Assembly (NCBI GenBank): GCA_050287725.1
Contig: JBNKCL010000009.1
Coordinates: 1-13,066 of the forward strand
Length of the DNA stretch: 13,066 bases
Reading direction: 5' to 3'
From: CBFDBF01 sp050287725
GTDB taxonomy: Bacteria > Pseudomonadota > Gammaproteobacteria > Chromatiales > Chromatiaceae
Of the stretch, positions 1 through 7,321 are shown piece after piece. Under the pieces are notes generated by a model. That model worked only from the letters and a program-made list of their open reading frames with translations. It did no database searches and was not told where the DNA came from. Position 1 is the stretch's first letter. Every line of letters begins with the position of its first letter. The position numbers and the translations under genes are program-made.

Positions 1-142
1 CATAAGCGCGCGACTCGCCACCAAACTTCTTCGCCTGGTGCGTCGTGATCGCCGCCGTCAACGTCGTCTTACCATGGTCTACGTGACCAATCGTTCCCAC
101 ATTTACATGCGGCTTCTTGCGTTCGAATTTTTCCTTGGACAT
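1..142 (-). CDS. tuf: Elongation factor Tu, N-terminal fragment
   Basis: EF-Tu is the GTPase that brings aminoacyl-tRNA to the ribosomal A site in the cytoplasm. Only the first 47 codons are in the window; the gene runs off the left edge. The product starts MSKEKFERKKPHVNVGTIGH and contains the P-loop GHVDHGKTT (residues 19-27), both diagnostic of bacterial EF-Tu. The ATG is at 142-140, with a GGAG-type ribosome-binding site a few bases upstream. It lies 81 bases downstream of tRNA-Thr in the tRNA-Tyr/Gly/Thr/tuf order of the E. coli tufB locus, so it is probably co-transcribed with those tRNAs. Whether the genome carries a second tuf copy cannot be seen here. Confidence 0.97.
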   Translation of the reverse strand, partial: MSKEKFERKKPHVNVGTIGHVDHGKTTLTAAITTHQAKKFGGESRAY

Positions 143-223
143 CGCGATAATCTCCGAAAGACCTTAATTAAAAAAAAATTAAACGACAAATTCGCGCGCC
201 TTTCCGCACGCCCCCACCATAAA

Positions 224-299
224 TGGAGCCCAGGAGCAGAATTGAACTGCCGACCTCACCCTTACCAAGGGTGTGCTCTACCGACTGAGCTACCTGGGC
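224..299 (-). tRNA. thrT: tRNA-Thr (anticodon GGT)
   Basis: A 76-base cloverleaf with CCA encoded. The acceptor stem GCCCAGG pairs with CCTGGGC and the discriminator base is U. The anticodon stem ACCC/GGGT encloses the loop TTGGTAA, giving anticodon GGT. The T arm carries GTTCAATTC. It is the last tRNA before tuf and corresponds to thrT of the E. coli tufB operon. Confidence 0.97.
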
Positions 300-312
300 C
301 AAACCTCAATTT

Positions 313-386
<74 letters not shown>

Positions 387-532
387 CTGTTACCCGCTCT
401 ATGTAAAACCCGCCACCGGACGGAGACCCGAACCACCCGCCGCACACTGCTCCGCAATCGTCCGACGCTTACGCCGAACCTCTGTCGGCTCTCACCCTCC
501 CCGCACAGCGGCCGGAGGGAATATCCACCTTC

Positions 533-617
533 TGGTGGAGGGGGGAGGATTCGAACCTCCGAAGGCGGAGCCGTCAGATTTACAGTCTGATCCCTTTGGC
601 CACTCGGGAACCCCTCC
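533..617 (-). tRNA. tyrU: tRNA-Tyr (anticodon GTA)
   Basis: An 85-base type II tRNA with CCA encoded. The acceptor stem is GGAGGGG/CCCCTCC, the anticodon loop CTGTAAA gives GTA, and a long variable arm is present, as expected for bacterial tRNA-Tyr. It is the first tRNA of the transcript and is separated from tRNA-Gly by 146 bases in which I see no gene. The upstream thrU of the E. coli operon is not present: the sequence passes directly to a promoter and then to pth. Confidence 0.97.
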
Positions 618-632
618 AAAAACAAGCCCGCT

Positions 633-661
633 ATTTTGATCCACAGCCGATCAGGTGTCAA
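633..661 (-). promoter_or_regulatory. Sigma70 promoter of the tRNA-Tyr/Gly/Thr-tuf operon
   Basis: On the minus strand there is a perfect -35 box TTGACA (661-656), a 17-base spacer and a -10 box CAAAAT (638-633, four of six consensus). The next bases, AGCGGGC, form a GC-rich discriminator, the hallmark of stringently controlled stable-RNA promoters. Transcription would start near 626, about 10 bases before tRNA-Tyr. ppGpp/DksA control is inferred from the discriminator. Confidence 0.75.
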
Positions 662-745
662 CCACTCACGGCCGGTGTTTGCGGCAGTTTCCGGTCGATC
701 CGGAGCCGATCGGAGAAACGATTTACAGAGAGGAGGGAGGACCAG

Positions 746-765
746 AGGAAACCTTCGGATTTCCT
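746..765 (-). terminator. Hairpin directly after pth, possible operon end
   Basis: The minus strand carries AGGAAA and TTTCCT as a perfect inverted repeat. With a U-G and a C-G pair inside, this makes an 8-bp stem closed by a CGAA tetraloop. It begins at the base after the pth stop codon. The bases after it are pyrimidine-rich but contain no clean U run, so it is either a weak terminator or a 3'-end stabilising hairpin. It separates pth from the tRNA promoter about 85 bases downstream. Confidence 0.4.
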
Positions 766-1359
766 TCACGCCTCGCTGTGCAACTGGTTCATCACCTGCT
801 GATAGTCGCCTGCCAGAACCCGGGGGAACAGCTCTTCGGCACGCAACAGTGCGGCGGCGATGCCGTCCGCATCCTCCCGGGACGGCCGGTTCAGTACATA
901 ATCCACCACCCGCCGGCTGTCTCCCGGGTGCGCGATGCCGATCCGCAGGCGCCAGAACTCCCGGCTACTCAGGGTGCCGATGATATCCCGCAGACCGTTG
1001 TGCCCGCCGTCTCCTCCGCCCAGCTTCAGACGGATCGTGCCCACCGACAGATCCAGGTCGTCGTGCGCCACCAGGAACTGGTCCGGCGTGATCTTGAAAT
1101 ATCCCGCGAGCGCGGAGACCGAGCGACCGCTGTGGTTCATAAAGGTGGCCGGTTTCAACAACCAGCACTCCTCCCCGCCTACCCGAATCCGGCAGGTCTG
1201 ACCGAAAAACTTGGACTCCGGCTTGAACTGCCCGCCATAACGCTCGGCCAACCGGTCTACAAACCAGAAGCCGGCGTTATGGCGGGTCGCTTCGTATTCG
1301 CTGCCGGGGTTCCCAAGTCCGACAATCAGTCGAATCGGGTTCGGTGCAGCGCTGGTCAT
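766..1359 (-). CDS. pth: Peptidyl-tRNA hydrolase
   Basis: Pth cleaves the ester bond of peptidyl-tRNAs that fall off the ribosome, recycling tRNA in the cytoplasm. The 197-residue product matches the usual bacterial length. It has the signature LIVGLGNPG (11-19) and the active-site residues Asn17, His27, Asn75 (in FMNHSG), Asp100 (in HDDLD) and Asn121 (in GHNGL), each offset by seven from the E. coli numbering. I chose the ATG at 1359, which starts MTSAAPNPIRLIVG. A TTG three codons upstream (1368) is possible but less likely; neither has a strong ribosome-binding site. It lies 36 bases after rplY and is probably co-transcribed with it, as in many gammaproteobacteria. Confidence 0.96.
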   Translation of the reverse strand: MTSAAPNPIRLIVGLGNPGSEYEATRHNAGFWFVDRLAERYGGQFKPESKFFGQTCRIRVGGEECWLLKPATFMNHSGRSVSALAGYFKITPDQFLVAHDDLDLSVGTIRLKLGGGDGGHNGLRDIIGTLSSREFWRLRIGIAHPGDSRRVVDYVLNRPSREDADGIAAALLRAEELFPRVLAGDYQQVMNQLHSEA

Positions 1360-1395
1360 ACGTAACAACCGTGGGCTTGATGCGGTGAAGCGCGA

Positions 1396-2031
1396 TTACT
1401 CCTCGCTCTCGCCCGCGGCCTCCCCGCCTTCGCCGCCTTCCTCTTCCACCGGACCGCGTGCGGAGTGGAGGGAAGCCACCATCAGGTCGTGCTCGGGACC
1501 CTGCGCCAGGAGCGGAATCTCAACCCCCGCCGGCAGCTTGAGCCCGGAGAGAGAGACCGAATCCCCGAGATCCATCCGGGAGAGATCCACCTCGATGTAC
1601 TCCGGCAGATCCTTGGGCAGACAGGAAACCTCCACATCGGTCATGTGATGCGAGACAACCCCGCCCATCTTGACCCCCGGAGCGGTCGCTTCGCCGACGA
1701 AGTGGAACGGCACATGCGTACGCAGCTTCTTCTTGGCGCTGACCCGCTGGAAATCCACATGCATTACGAACGGCTTGGCCGGGTGACGCTGCAGATCTTT
1801 GAGGATCACCTGCTCCGAATCACCGCCGACTTTGACTTCCAGAATGTGCGAATAGAACGCCTCATGCTCCAGGTGCTGAATCAGGTCACTATGCACCATG
1901 CTGATCATGGCCGGCTTTTTGGTGCCGCCATAGATGATTCCGGGAACCAGCCCCTGACGACGAAGGCGGCGGCTCGCACCCTTCCCCTCATCGCTGCGCG
2001 GTTCCGCTTCAATTACAAAAGTCTCGCTCAT
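1396..2031 (-). CDS. rplY: 50S ribosomal protein L25, long Ctc/TL5 type
   Basis: L25 binds 5S rRNA in the large ribosomal subunit. The 211-residue product has an N-terminal 5S-binding domain (about 1-90, with GASRRLRRQGLVPGIIYGG) and a C-terminal TL5/Ctc beta domain (about 95-185, with DVEVSCLPKDLPEYIEVDLS). It is thus the long form, not the 94-residue E. coli form. The tail after about residue 190 is very rich in Glu and Gly and probably disordered. The start is set by GGAG at 2041-2038, six bases before the ATG at 2031; an in-frame TTG at 2043 lies upstream of that site and is unlikely. A terminator stands just before the gene (see 2058-2093), so its expression may be controlled through its leader. 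Confidence 0.96.
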   Translation of the reverse strand: MSETFVIEAEPRSDEGKGASRRLRRQGLVPGIIYGGTKKPAMISMVHSDLIQHLEHEAFYSHILEVKVGGDSEQVILKDLQRHPAKPFVMHVDFQRVSAKKKLRTHVPFHFVGEATAPGVKMGGVVSHHMTDVEVSCLPKDLPEYIEVDLSRMDLGDSVSLSGLKLPAGVEIPLLAQGPEHDLMVASLHSARGPVEEEGGEGGEAAGESEE

Positions 2032-2057
2032 GATTTTCTCCAAATCACTTCAGGTTG

Positions 2058-2093
2058 AAAAAACACCGCTGCTCCGCGACCAGAACAGCGGTG
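2058..2093 (-). terminator. Intrinsic terminator/attenuator in front of rplY
   Basis: On the minus strand CACCGCTGTTC pairs with GAGCAGCGGTG through 11 positions (one U-G), with an 8-base loop, followed at once by six Ts. This is a textbook rho-independent terminator. It lies 55 bases after the prs stop codon and 26 bases before the rplY ATG. That gap leaves no room for a full promoter, so rplY transcription should have to pass through it. Confidence 0.85.
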
Positions 2094-2103
2094 GGTCGTT
2101 ACC

Positions 2104-2127
2104 GTTGCCGCGCTGTTCCGCGACAAC
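2104..2127 (-). promoter_or_regulatory. Second hairpin of the rplY leader, possible antiterminator element
   Basis: On the minus strand GTTGTCGCG pairs with CGCGGCAAC (nine positions, one U-G) around the loop GAACAG. The loop and the next two bases, GAACAGCG, are perfectly complementary to CGCTGTTC in the 5' arm of the following terminator. The two structures could therefore compete. Pairing is visible in the sequence; regulation is inferred. Confidence 0.5.
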
Positions 2128-2148
2128 CACGATTCGTTTGCCGGACGC

Positions 2149-3120
2149 TCAGTCCATAAACAGGGAGCTGACCGACTCGTCGTTGGCGATCCGGCGCATG
2201 GTCTCCGCCACCAGTTCCGCGATGCTGATCTGGCGGATCTTGCCGCACTCCTTCGCCTCCTGCTTCAGCTGGATGGTATTGGAAACCACCAGCTCATCCA
2301 GAACCGAGTTACTGATATTGCTCACCGCCGGACCCGAGAGCACCGGGTGAGTACAGTAGGCCACCACCCGCTCGGCCCCCGCCTCTTTCAGCGCCTGGGC
2401 CGCCTTGCACAGGGTGCCGGCGGTATCCACCATGTCGTCGATCAGGACACAGGTCCGTCCCTCGACATCGCCGATGATATTCATCACCTTGGCCTCGTTG
2501 GCGCGCGGCCGGCGCTTGTCGATGATCGCCAGATCGGCGTCATCCAGCTGCTTGGCCAGCGCCCGGGCCCGTACCACGCCCCCAACATCGGGAGATACCA
2601 CCATCAGGTTGGGATAGGTCTGGCGCCAGACATCCCCCAGCAAAATCGGCAGGGCGTAGATGTTATCCACCGGGATATCGAAAAAGCCCTGGATCTGATC
2701 GGCATGCAGGTCCACCGTCACGACCCGGTCGGCCCCCGCCGCACTGATCTGCTTGGCCACCAGGCGCGCCGTGATCGGTACCCGGGCGGAACGCGGACGA
2801 CGATCCTGGCGGGCATAGCCGAAGTAGGGGATCACCGCGGTGATCTGACCGGCCGAGGCCCAGCGCAAGGCGTCGATCAGGACCAACAACTCCATCAGAT
2901 GGTCATTGGTCGGGTGCGAAGTGGATTGCACCACGTAGACGTCACGCCCGCGGACATTCTCCTGCAGCTCCGCCATCACCTCGCCGTCGCTGAACTGACC
3001 CACCACCGCCTTCCCCAGGGGAAGCTTGAGATGGGTGGCAATCTCCGCCACGAGCTCGGGATTGGCATTGCCCGCAAAGACCATCATGGAGCTGGCTGGC
3101 ACCGAAGGACTCCCAATCAT
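2149..3120 (-). CDS. prs: Ribose-phosphate pyrophosphokinase (PRPP synthetase)
   Basis: Prs makes PRPP from ribose 5-phosphate and ATP, feeding purine, pyrimidine, His, Trp and NAD synthesis. Visible motifs are FSDGE (43-47), PYFGYARQDRR (98-108, ATP site), DLHADQIQGFF (137-147), the flexible-loop KRRPRAN (202-208) and the PRPP-binding loop VLIDDMVDTAGT (225-236). The product of 323 residues is slightly longer than the usual 315. The ATG at 3120 has only a weak GAAGA site. An internal ATG pair at 3087-3082 would start MMVFAGNANPEL, closer to relatives such as the Pseudomonas enzyme, so the first 11 residues are doubtful. A -10-like TATAGT lies at 3139-3134 without a clear -35 box. tRNA-Gln and ispE lie upstream on the same strand. 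Confidence 0.97.
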   Translation of the reverse strand: MIGSPSVPASSMMVFAGNANPELVAEIATHLKLPLGKAVVGQFSDGEVMAELQENVRGRDVYVVQSTSHPTNDHLMELLVLIDALRWASAGQITAVIPYFGYARQDRRPRSARVPITARLVAKQISAAGADRVVTVDLHADQIQGFFDIPVDNIYALPILLGDVWRQTYPNLMVVSPDVGGVVRARALAKQLDDADLAIIDKRRPRANEAKVMNIIGDVEGRTCVLIDDMVDTAGTLCKAAQALKEAGAERVVAYCTHPVLSGPAVSNISNSVLDELVVSNTIQLKQEAKECGKIRQISIAELVAETMRRIANDESVSSLFMD

Positions 3121-3234
3121 TCTTCAAACCGTAACTATATTAATGGTGATGATCGGCACAGCGGCGCCAGGGTGAGTTCGGACCCGGTCGCCAGGGACGG
3201 ATCAAACCGCCATCCGCCGAACCTGCACAATCGT

Positions 3235-3309
3235 TGGCTGGGGCGCCAGGATTCGAACCTGGGTATGCAGGGATCAAAACCCTGTGCCTTACCGCTTGGC
3301 GACGCCCCA
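3235..3309 (-). tRNA. tRNA-Gln (anticodon TTG)
   Basis: A 75-base cloverleaf with CCA encoded. The acceptor stem TGGGGCG/CGCCCCA starts with the U1 typical of tRNA-Gln and carries discriminator G73. The anticodon stem CAGGG/CCCTG encloses loop TTTTGAT, giving anticodon TTG. Its first base follows the TGA stop codon of ispE with no gap, so it must be cut out of the ispE mRNA if the two are co-transcribed. Its place between ispE and prs is common in gammaproteobacteria. Confidence 0.97.
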
Positions 3310-4152
3310 TCAGTTTTTCGCCCTCTCCAGCAGCGGCGAACGGTTCAATCCGCGTGCGACGAACCCCTGCAGAGAGGCGGGCAGCCTCGCCAACACCTCC
3401 CGCGCCTCGGCCTCGGTGTCGAAGGCGGCAAAAACCGCCGCACCGGTACCGGTCAGCCGCGGTTCTGCGTATTCACCCAGCACCGCCATGGCGCGCGCCA
3501 CCTCCGGATACCGCCGGATAACCACCGTCAAGCAGTCATTCTCCCGGCTGCCGGAAAGGAAGTCGGCTATTGTGATGCGGGGCGAGTCACGTGTCAATTC
3601 CGGATCGGCGAAGATTTCAGCGGTGGCGACGTGGCAGGAAGGCAGCAGCACCAGATACCACGGTTCGTGCAGTTCCAGCGGAGAAAGACGTTCGCCGACC
3701 CCTTCTCCCCAGGCGGCAACCCCCTGTACAAAGACCGGCACGTCGGCCCCCAACTCCAATCCCAGCCGGGCCAGGTCCCCGGTGGTATACCCCAAATCCC
3801 AGAGCCGGTTCAGCGCCACCAGGGTGGTGGCGGCGTCGGAGCTGCCGCCCCCGAGACCCGCGCCCATGGGCAGCCGTTTCTCCAGTTCGATCTCGACCCC
3901 TGCCGTCACCTCTGCCGTCTTTTGCAGCAGTTGGGCGGCGCGCAGCACCAGATCCTGCTCCTCCGGTACGCCCGGAAGCGCGCGGGTCCGGCGCACTTGA
4001 CCATCCTTCCGAATCCGAAAATGCAGGGTGTCGAAGATATCCAGAAACTGGAATACCGTCTGCAGCAAATGATAGCCGTCAGGTCGCCGCCCCACGACCC
4101 GCAGCATCAGATTCAGTTTTGCCGGTGCCGGCCAATTCAAACTCTCGGCCAC
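3310..4152 (-). CDS. ispE: 4-diphosphocytidyl-2-C-methyl-D-erythritol kinase
   Basis: IspE phosphorylates CDP-ME in the MEP pathway of isoprenoid synthesis; it is a GHMP-family kinase of the cytoplasm. The 280-residue product has PAPAKLNL (8-15, catalytic Lys12), DGYH (25-28), the glycine-rich ATP loop MGAGLGGGSSDAA (96-108), the catalytic Asp137 in GADVPVF and a C-terminal GTGAAVFA motif. The start is GTG at 4152, preceded by an AGGGA site in the sequence just after the TAG of the upstream TPR gene; the gap between the two genes is 10 bases, pointing to one operon. In many relatives lolB sits directly upstream; here it does not. The TGA stop abuts tRNA-Gln. Confidence 0.96.
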   Translation of the reverse strand: MAESLNWPAPAKLNLMLRVVGRRPDGYHLLQTVFQFLDIFDTLHFRIRKDGQVRRTRALPGVPEEQDLVLRAAQLLQKTAEVTAGVEIELEKRLPMGAGLGGGSSDAATTLVALNRLWDLGYTTGDLARLGLELGADVPVFVQGVAAWGEGVGERLSPLELHEPWYLVLLPSCHVATAEIFADPELTRDSPRITIADFLSGSRENDCLTVVIRRYPEVARAMAVLGEYAEPRLTGTGAAVFAAFDTEAEAREVLARLPASLQGFVARGLNRSPLLERAKN

Positions 4153-4162
4153 GGCCGCTTCC

Positions 4163-5929
4163 CTAAGGGTCCAACCGTTTCATCGTTTTTATGAGGTAAG
4201 CGTTTTCGGGTTGCCGAACCAACGTTTCGCGCCAGATCTTGCGAGCCTCCTCTTTCTTCCCCTGCACCCAGAGGATCTCACCCAGATGGGCCGCCACCTC
4301 CGCATCGGGCAACTTCTCGTATGCCTGCCGCAGATAACGCAAGGCGTCCGGCAGATTCCCGAGGCGAAACTGCACCCAGCCCATACTGTCCAGGATCGCC
4401 GGGGCATCCGGGTTGAGGGTGAGGGCCTGCTGGATATAACCGAGCGCCTCTTGGTAGCGATCGGTTTGATCCGCCAGGATATAGCCCAGGGCGTTCAACG
4501 CGTCGATGTGTTTCGGCTCCTGCTTCAGGATGTCGTTCAGATCCCGCTCGGCGGCCGCCACCTCACCCTGATTGGCGAAGAACAAGGCGCGCCCGTACAG
4601 CAGGTCGATATCATTCGGGTTCTGCTCCAGCGCCTTTGCGAATAAAGCGCGCACCGCCTCCGGCGATGACTTCTCACGCAGCAATTCCGCCTCTAACAGG
4701 AAAAATTCAATCGCCTGATCGGGGAGCTCTTGCCGCAACTGTTCCAACAACGCCTGCGCTTCCGGGAGCTTCCCCTGATCCGCCAGCAGACCGGCAATCC
4801 GTCCCTGGGCGTCAACCCAAAGATCGCCGTCTTCCACTTTGCGATACCAGGCGATCGCCTGCTCCCGCTTTCCCTCCTTCTCGTCGATGCGACCAAGATA
4901 GAACGCCGCCTCGTCCTGCTGCTTCTGCATCCGGATCAACGTCAGAAAATGTTCCCGGGCGGCATCCCAATACTCCAGCTTCAGGGCCAACACACCGAGT
5001 GAGAAATAGATTTCGTCCGCATCCGGTTTCAGCTTGCGCAACTCCAGAAACTGCTGATAGGCGGCCTTCAGATCTTCTTCATCGAGCAGCAAGCGCGCAT
5101 AGACGGATCGCAGGGAAATGTTGTCAGGGAACTTGGCCAGCGCCTGCTGTAACTCCTTCTGGGCGCCCTCCTTGTCTTCGCGCGCGATCAGAATCCGCAC
5201 CAACAGAACGTGCGCCTTGATCAGCCCGGGATCCAGTTTCAGAATCCGGCGGATCTCGTTCTCGGCCACATCGAAACGCTTCGCCAAAAACGCCGCCAAC
5301 GCCACGGCATAACCCGCCCGCGGATCATCCGCATGGGGTGCCGCCAAGGCCTGCATCATCTCCAACGCGATTGCCGGCTCCTTGCTCTGGATCACTGCCG
5401 ACAAGGCATGCAGAAACCCGTCCTCACGCTGTTTCTCGCTGATTGCCAGGATCGCCTGGAGCTGAGGCTGCACCTCGGCGCGCTGCCCGGTCTGCATCAA
5501 GATGAACACCGCCATCATGCGGGCGGTGAGATCCTCCGGCGCATATTCGATCCAGCGTTTGACCGCGACCGCGGCCTTGGCGTAGTCCCGCTGGAAAATA
5601 GCGATCCGGGTGGCGCGCTGGGCCGCCACCGCGTCCTGCGCCAACTCCGCCCCCTGGATCTCATGGGTATAGGCCAGGTCCAGCTGCTGGCGCTGGATGG
5701 CGATCTCTCCTGCCAGGATGTGAAAAACGATCTCCGGGGTGAGCGCCGTCCCGGATGACAACTCGCCCCCCGCCTGCTCCTGTCCCGCCCCCTGATCGGC
5801 GGGTACGCCCGATTCCTGGTGCGACGACAAACCGCTGCATCCCGAAAGCAGAAAAGCGAACAAGAGCGGGAAAGAGACGACGATACGGAGTGAGGACATA
5901 CCGAAAAGACCGAAAATGTAAAAATTCAT
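4163..5929 (-). CDS. TPR-repeat outer-membrane lipoprotein (LbcA-like)
   Basis: A predicted lipoprotein made almost wholly of tetratricopeptide repeats. The N-terminus has a hydrophobic segment ending in the lipobox LLSGC; the Cys is residue 31 and is followed by Ser, which favours outer-membrane sorting. A short Glu/Gly/Gln-rich linker follows, then roughly ten helix-pair repeats from about residue 60 to the end. The place between hemA and ispE matches Pseudomonas aeruginosa PA4667 (LbcA), a TPR lipoprotein that serves as adaptor of the CtpA protease in turnover of peptidoglycan hydrolases. Orthology rests on architecture and gene order. An in-frame ATG at 5899 (MSSLRIVVSFPLLFAF) gives a more usual 20-residue signal peptide and may be the true start, since a -10-like TATTAT overlaps the ATG at 5929. 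Confidence 0.85.
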   Translation of the reverse strand: MNFYIFGLFGMSSLRIVVSFPLLFAFLLSGCSGLSSHQESGVPADQGAGQEQAGGELSSGTALTPEIVFHILAGEIAIQRQQLDLAYTHEIQGAELAQDAVAAQRATRIAIFQRDYAKAAVAVKRWIEYAPEDLTARMMAVFILMQTGQRAEVQPQLQAILAISEKQREDGFLHALSAVIQSKEPAIALEMMQALAAPHADDPRAGYAVALAAFLAKRFDVAENEIRRILKLDPGLIKAHVLLVRILIAREDKEGAQKELQQALAKFPDNISLRSVYARLLLDEEDLKAAYQQFLELRKLKPDADEIYFSLGVLALKLEYWDAAREHFLTLIRMQKQQDEAAFYLGRIDEKEGKREQAIAWYRKVEDGDLWVDAQGRIAGLLADQGKLPEAQALLEQLRQELPDQAIEFFLLEAELLREKSSPEAVRALFAKALEQNPNDIDLLYGRALFFANQGEVAAAERDLNDILKQEPKHIDALNALGYILADQTDRYQEALGYIQQALTLNPDAPAILDSMGWVQFRLGNLPDALRYLRQAYEKLPDAEVAAHLGEILWVQGKKEEARKIWRETLVRQPENAYLIKTMKRLDP

Positions 5930-5952
5930 AATAGTACGTTTCCATTCCTCAG

Positions 5953-5971
5953 GCCATTCGGGGAAAATGGC
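5953..5971. repeat. Inverted repeat between the divergent TPR and hemA genes
   Basis: GCCATT and AATGGC form a perfect 6-bp inverted repeat around a 7-base centre, in the middle of the 123-base divergent region. It could be an operator or a 5'-UTR hairpin for either gene; nothing decides between these. A possible hemA promoter, TTGAAT (5988-5993) with GAGAAT (6012-6017) at 18-base spacing, lies to its right but is weak. Confidence 0.3.
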
Positions 5972-6052
5972 TTTCTGACCGACACGCTTGAATTCACCCC
6001 CTTGAATCAGGGAGAATCCCAGATCCCCACATCGGTAACCCGTAACCCTTCC

Positions 6053-7321
6053 ATGTCGTTACTTACACTTGGCCTGAACCACAAAACCGCACCGGTAGGG
6101 ATCCGTGAACGGATCACCTTCGGACCCGACATCGTCGTGGGGGCGTTGCGCAGCCTGGTGGGACAACCGGGGGTGGAAGCGGCGGTCATCCTCTCCACCT
6201 GCAACCGTACCGAGGTGTACTGTGAGGTAAGCCAGGAAGGTGCGGATGAGGTCAGTTTGTGGCTGAGCGGATTTCACGGCGTGGAGCTGGAGACCATCTC
6301 CCCCTATCTGTACAACCATACCGACCGCGAGAGCGTGGAACACCTTTTAAAGGTGGCCTGCGGCCTCGACTCCATGGTGCTGGGCGAACCCCAAATCCTC
6401 GGCCAGGTCAAAACCGCTTACCAGATCGCCAAGGATGCGACCACCACCGGCAAGCTGCTCGGCCGGCTGTTTCAACACTCCTTTGCGGTGGCGAAACAGA
6501 TCCGCACCGACACCGCCATCGGCCGCAGCCCGGTATCGGTGGCATTCGCGGCGGTCAGTCTGGCGCGCCAGATCTTCAGCGACCTCAGTGAACAGACCGC
6601 GTTGCTGATCGGCGCAGGAGAGACCGTGGAGCTGGCGGCGCGCCACCTGCATCAGCATGGGATCGGCCGCATTATCGTGGCCAATCGCACTTTGGAGCGC
6701 GCCCACACCCTCGCCAACCAGTTCGACGGCTATGCCATCGCCCTCACCGAACTCAGCCATCATCTGGCTGAAGCGGATATCATCATCTCCTCCACCGCCA
6801 GTCCGCTGCCGGTGCTGGGCAAAGGAGCGGTGGAAAGCGCCCTGAAGAAGCGACGCCACCAACCGGTCTTCATGGTGGACATCGCGGTACCGCGGGACAT
6901 CGAAGCCGAGGTGGGAGAACTGCAAGACGTCTACCTCTATACCGTGGATGATCTCGAAGATGTGATCCAGGAGAACATGCGTTCCCGCGAAGAGGCGGCG
7001 GAACAGGCGCTGGAGATCATCGAACACCACACCGAGGAGTTCATGGGCTGGCTCCGCTCGCTGGATTCCGTGGAGCTGGTGCAGGATTACCGCCGTCAGG
7101 TGGAAACCATGCGGGACGAGGTGCTGGCGCGGGCGCAACGCCAACTGGCCGCCGGCAAATCCCCGCAGGAGGCACTGGAGTATCTCGCCAACACCCTGAC
7201 CAACAAGCTGTTGCACACCCCCAGCTCCCAGATCCGGAGGGCCGGCTCGGAAGGCCGGCTGGAGCTGCTGGAAGCGGCCAACGCCCTGTTGCGAATCAAG
7301 GCGGACGGCAACGGGAAATGA
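6053..7321 (+). CDS. hemA: Glutamyl-tRNA reductase
   Basis: HemA reduces Glu-tRNA(Glu) to glutamate-1-semialdehyde with NADPH, the first committed step of the C5 route to heme and other tetrapyrroles. The 422-residue product begins MSLLTLGLNHKTAPV. It carries the catalytic Cys50 in LSTCNRTE, the conserved His97 in EHLLKVACGLDS, LGEPQILGQVK (110-120), the nucleotide-binding GAGETVEL (187-194), NRT, and a helical dimerisation tail with EFMGWLRSL. The ATG at 6053 fits the family start; a TTG at 6002 would add 17 unrelated residues. No strong ribosome-binding site is seen. The TGA overlaps the prfA ATG (ATGA), so translation is probably coupled, as in many gammaproteobacteria. Confidence 0.97.
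   Translation: MSLLTLGLNHKTAPVGIRERITFGPDIVVGALRSLVGQPGVEAAVILSTCNRTEVYCEVSQEGADEVSLWLSGFHGVELETISPYLYNHTDRESVEHLLKVACGLDSMVLGEPQILGQVKTAYQIAKDATTTGKLLGRLFQHSFAVAKQIRTDTAIGRSPVSVAFAAVSLARQIFSDLSEQTALLIGAGETVELAARHLHQHGIGRIIVANRTLERAHTLANQFDGYAIALTELSHHLAEADIIISSTASPLPVLGKGAVESALKKRRHQPVFMVDIAVPRDIEAEVGELQDVYLYTVDDLEDVIQENMRSREEAAEQALEIIEHHTEEFMGWLRSLDSVELVQDYRRQVETMRDEVLARAQRQLAAGKSPQEALEYLANTLTNKLLHTPSSQIRRAGSEGRLELLEAANALLRIKADGNGK

Noticed and set aside
387..532. Possible tRNA or tRNA remnant in the spacer between tRNA-Tyr and tRNA-Gly
   Set aside because: Only short GC-rich inverted repeats are present; no T-loop GTTCGA-type sequence in a cloverleaf context was found. A spacer of over 100 bases also occurs here in E. 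coli.
2347..4194. A 615-codon open frame on the plus strand opposite prs, tRNA-Gln and ispE
   Set aside because: It is antisense to three certain genes, crosses a tRNA gene, and its product is low-complexity and rich in Gln, Arg, His and Pro. It is a frame shadow of GC-rich coding sequence.
6002..6052. Longer hemA starting at TTG 6002
   Set aside because: The 17 added residues do not resemble the family, and the ATG at 6053 gives the standard glutamyl-tRNA reductase N-terminus and Cys50 numbering.
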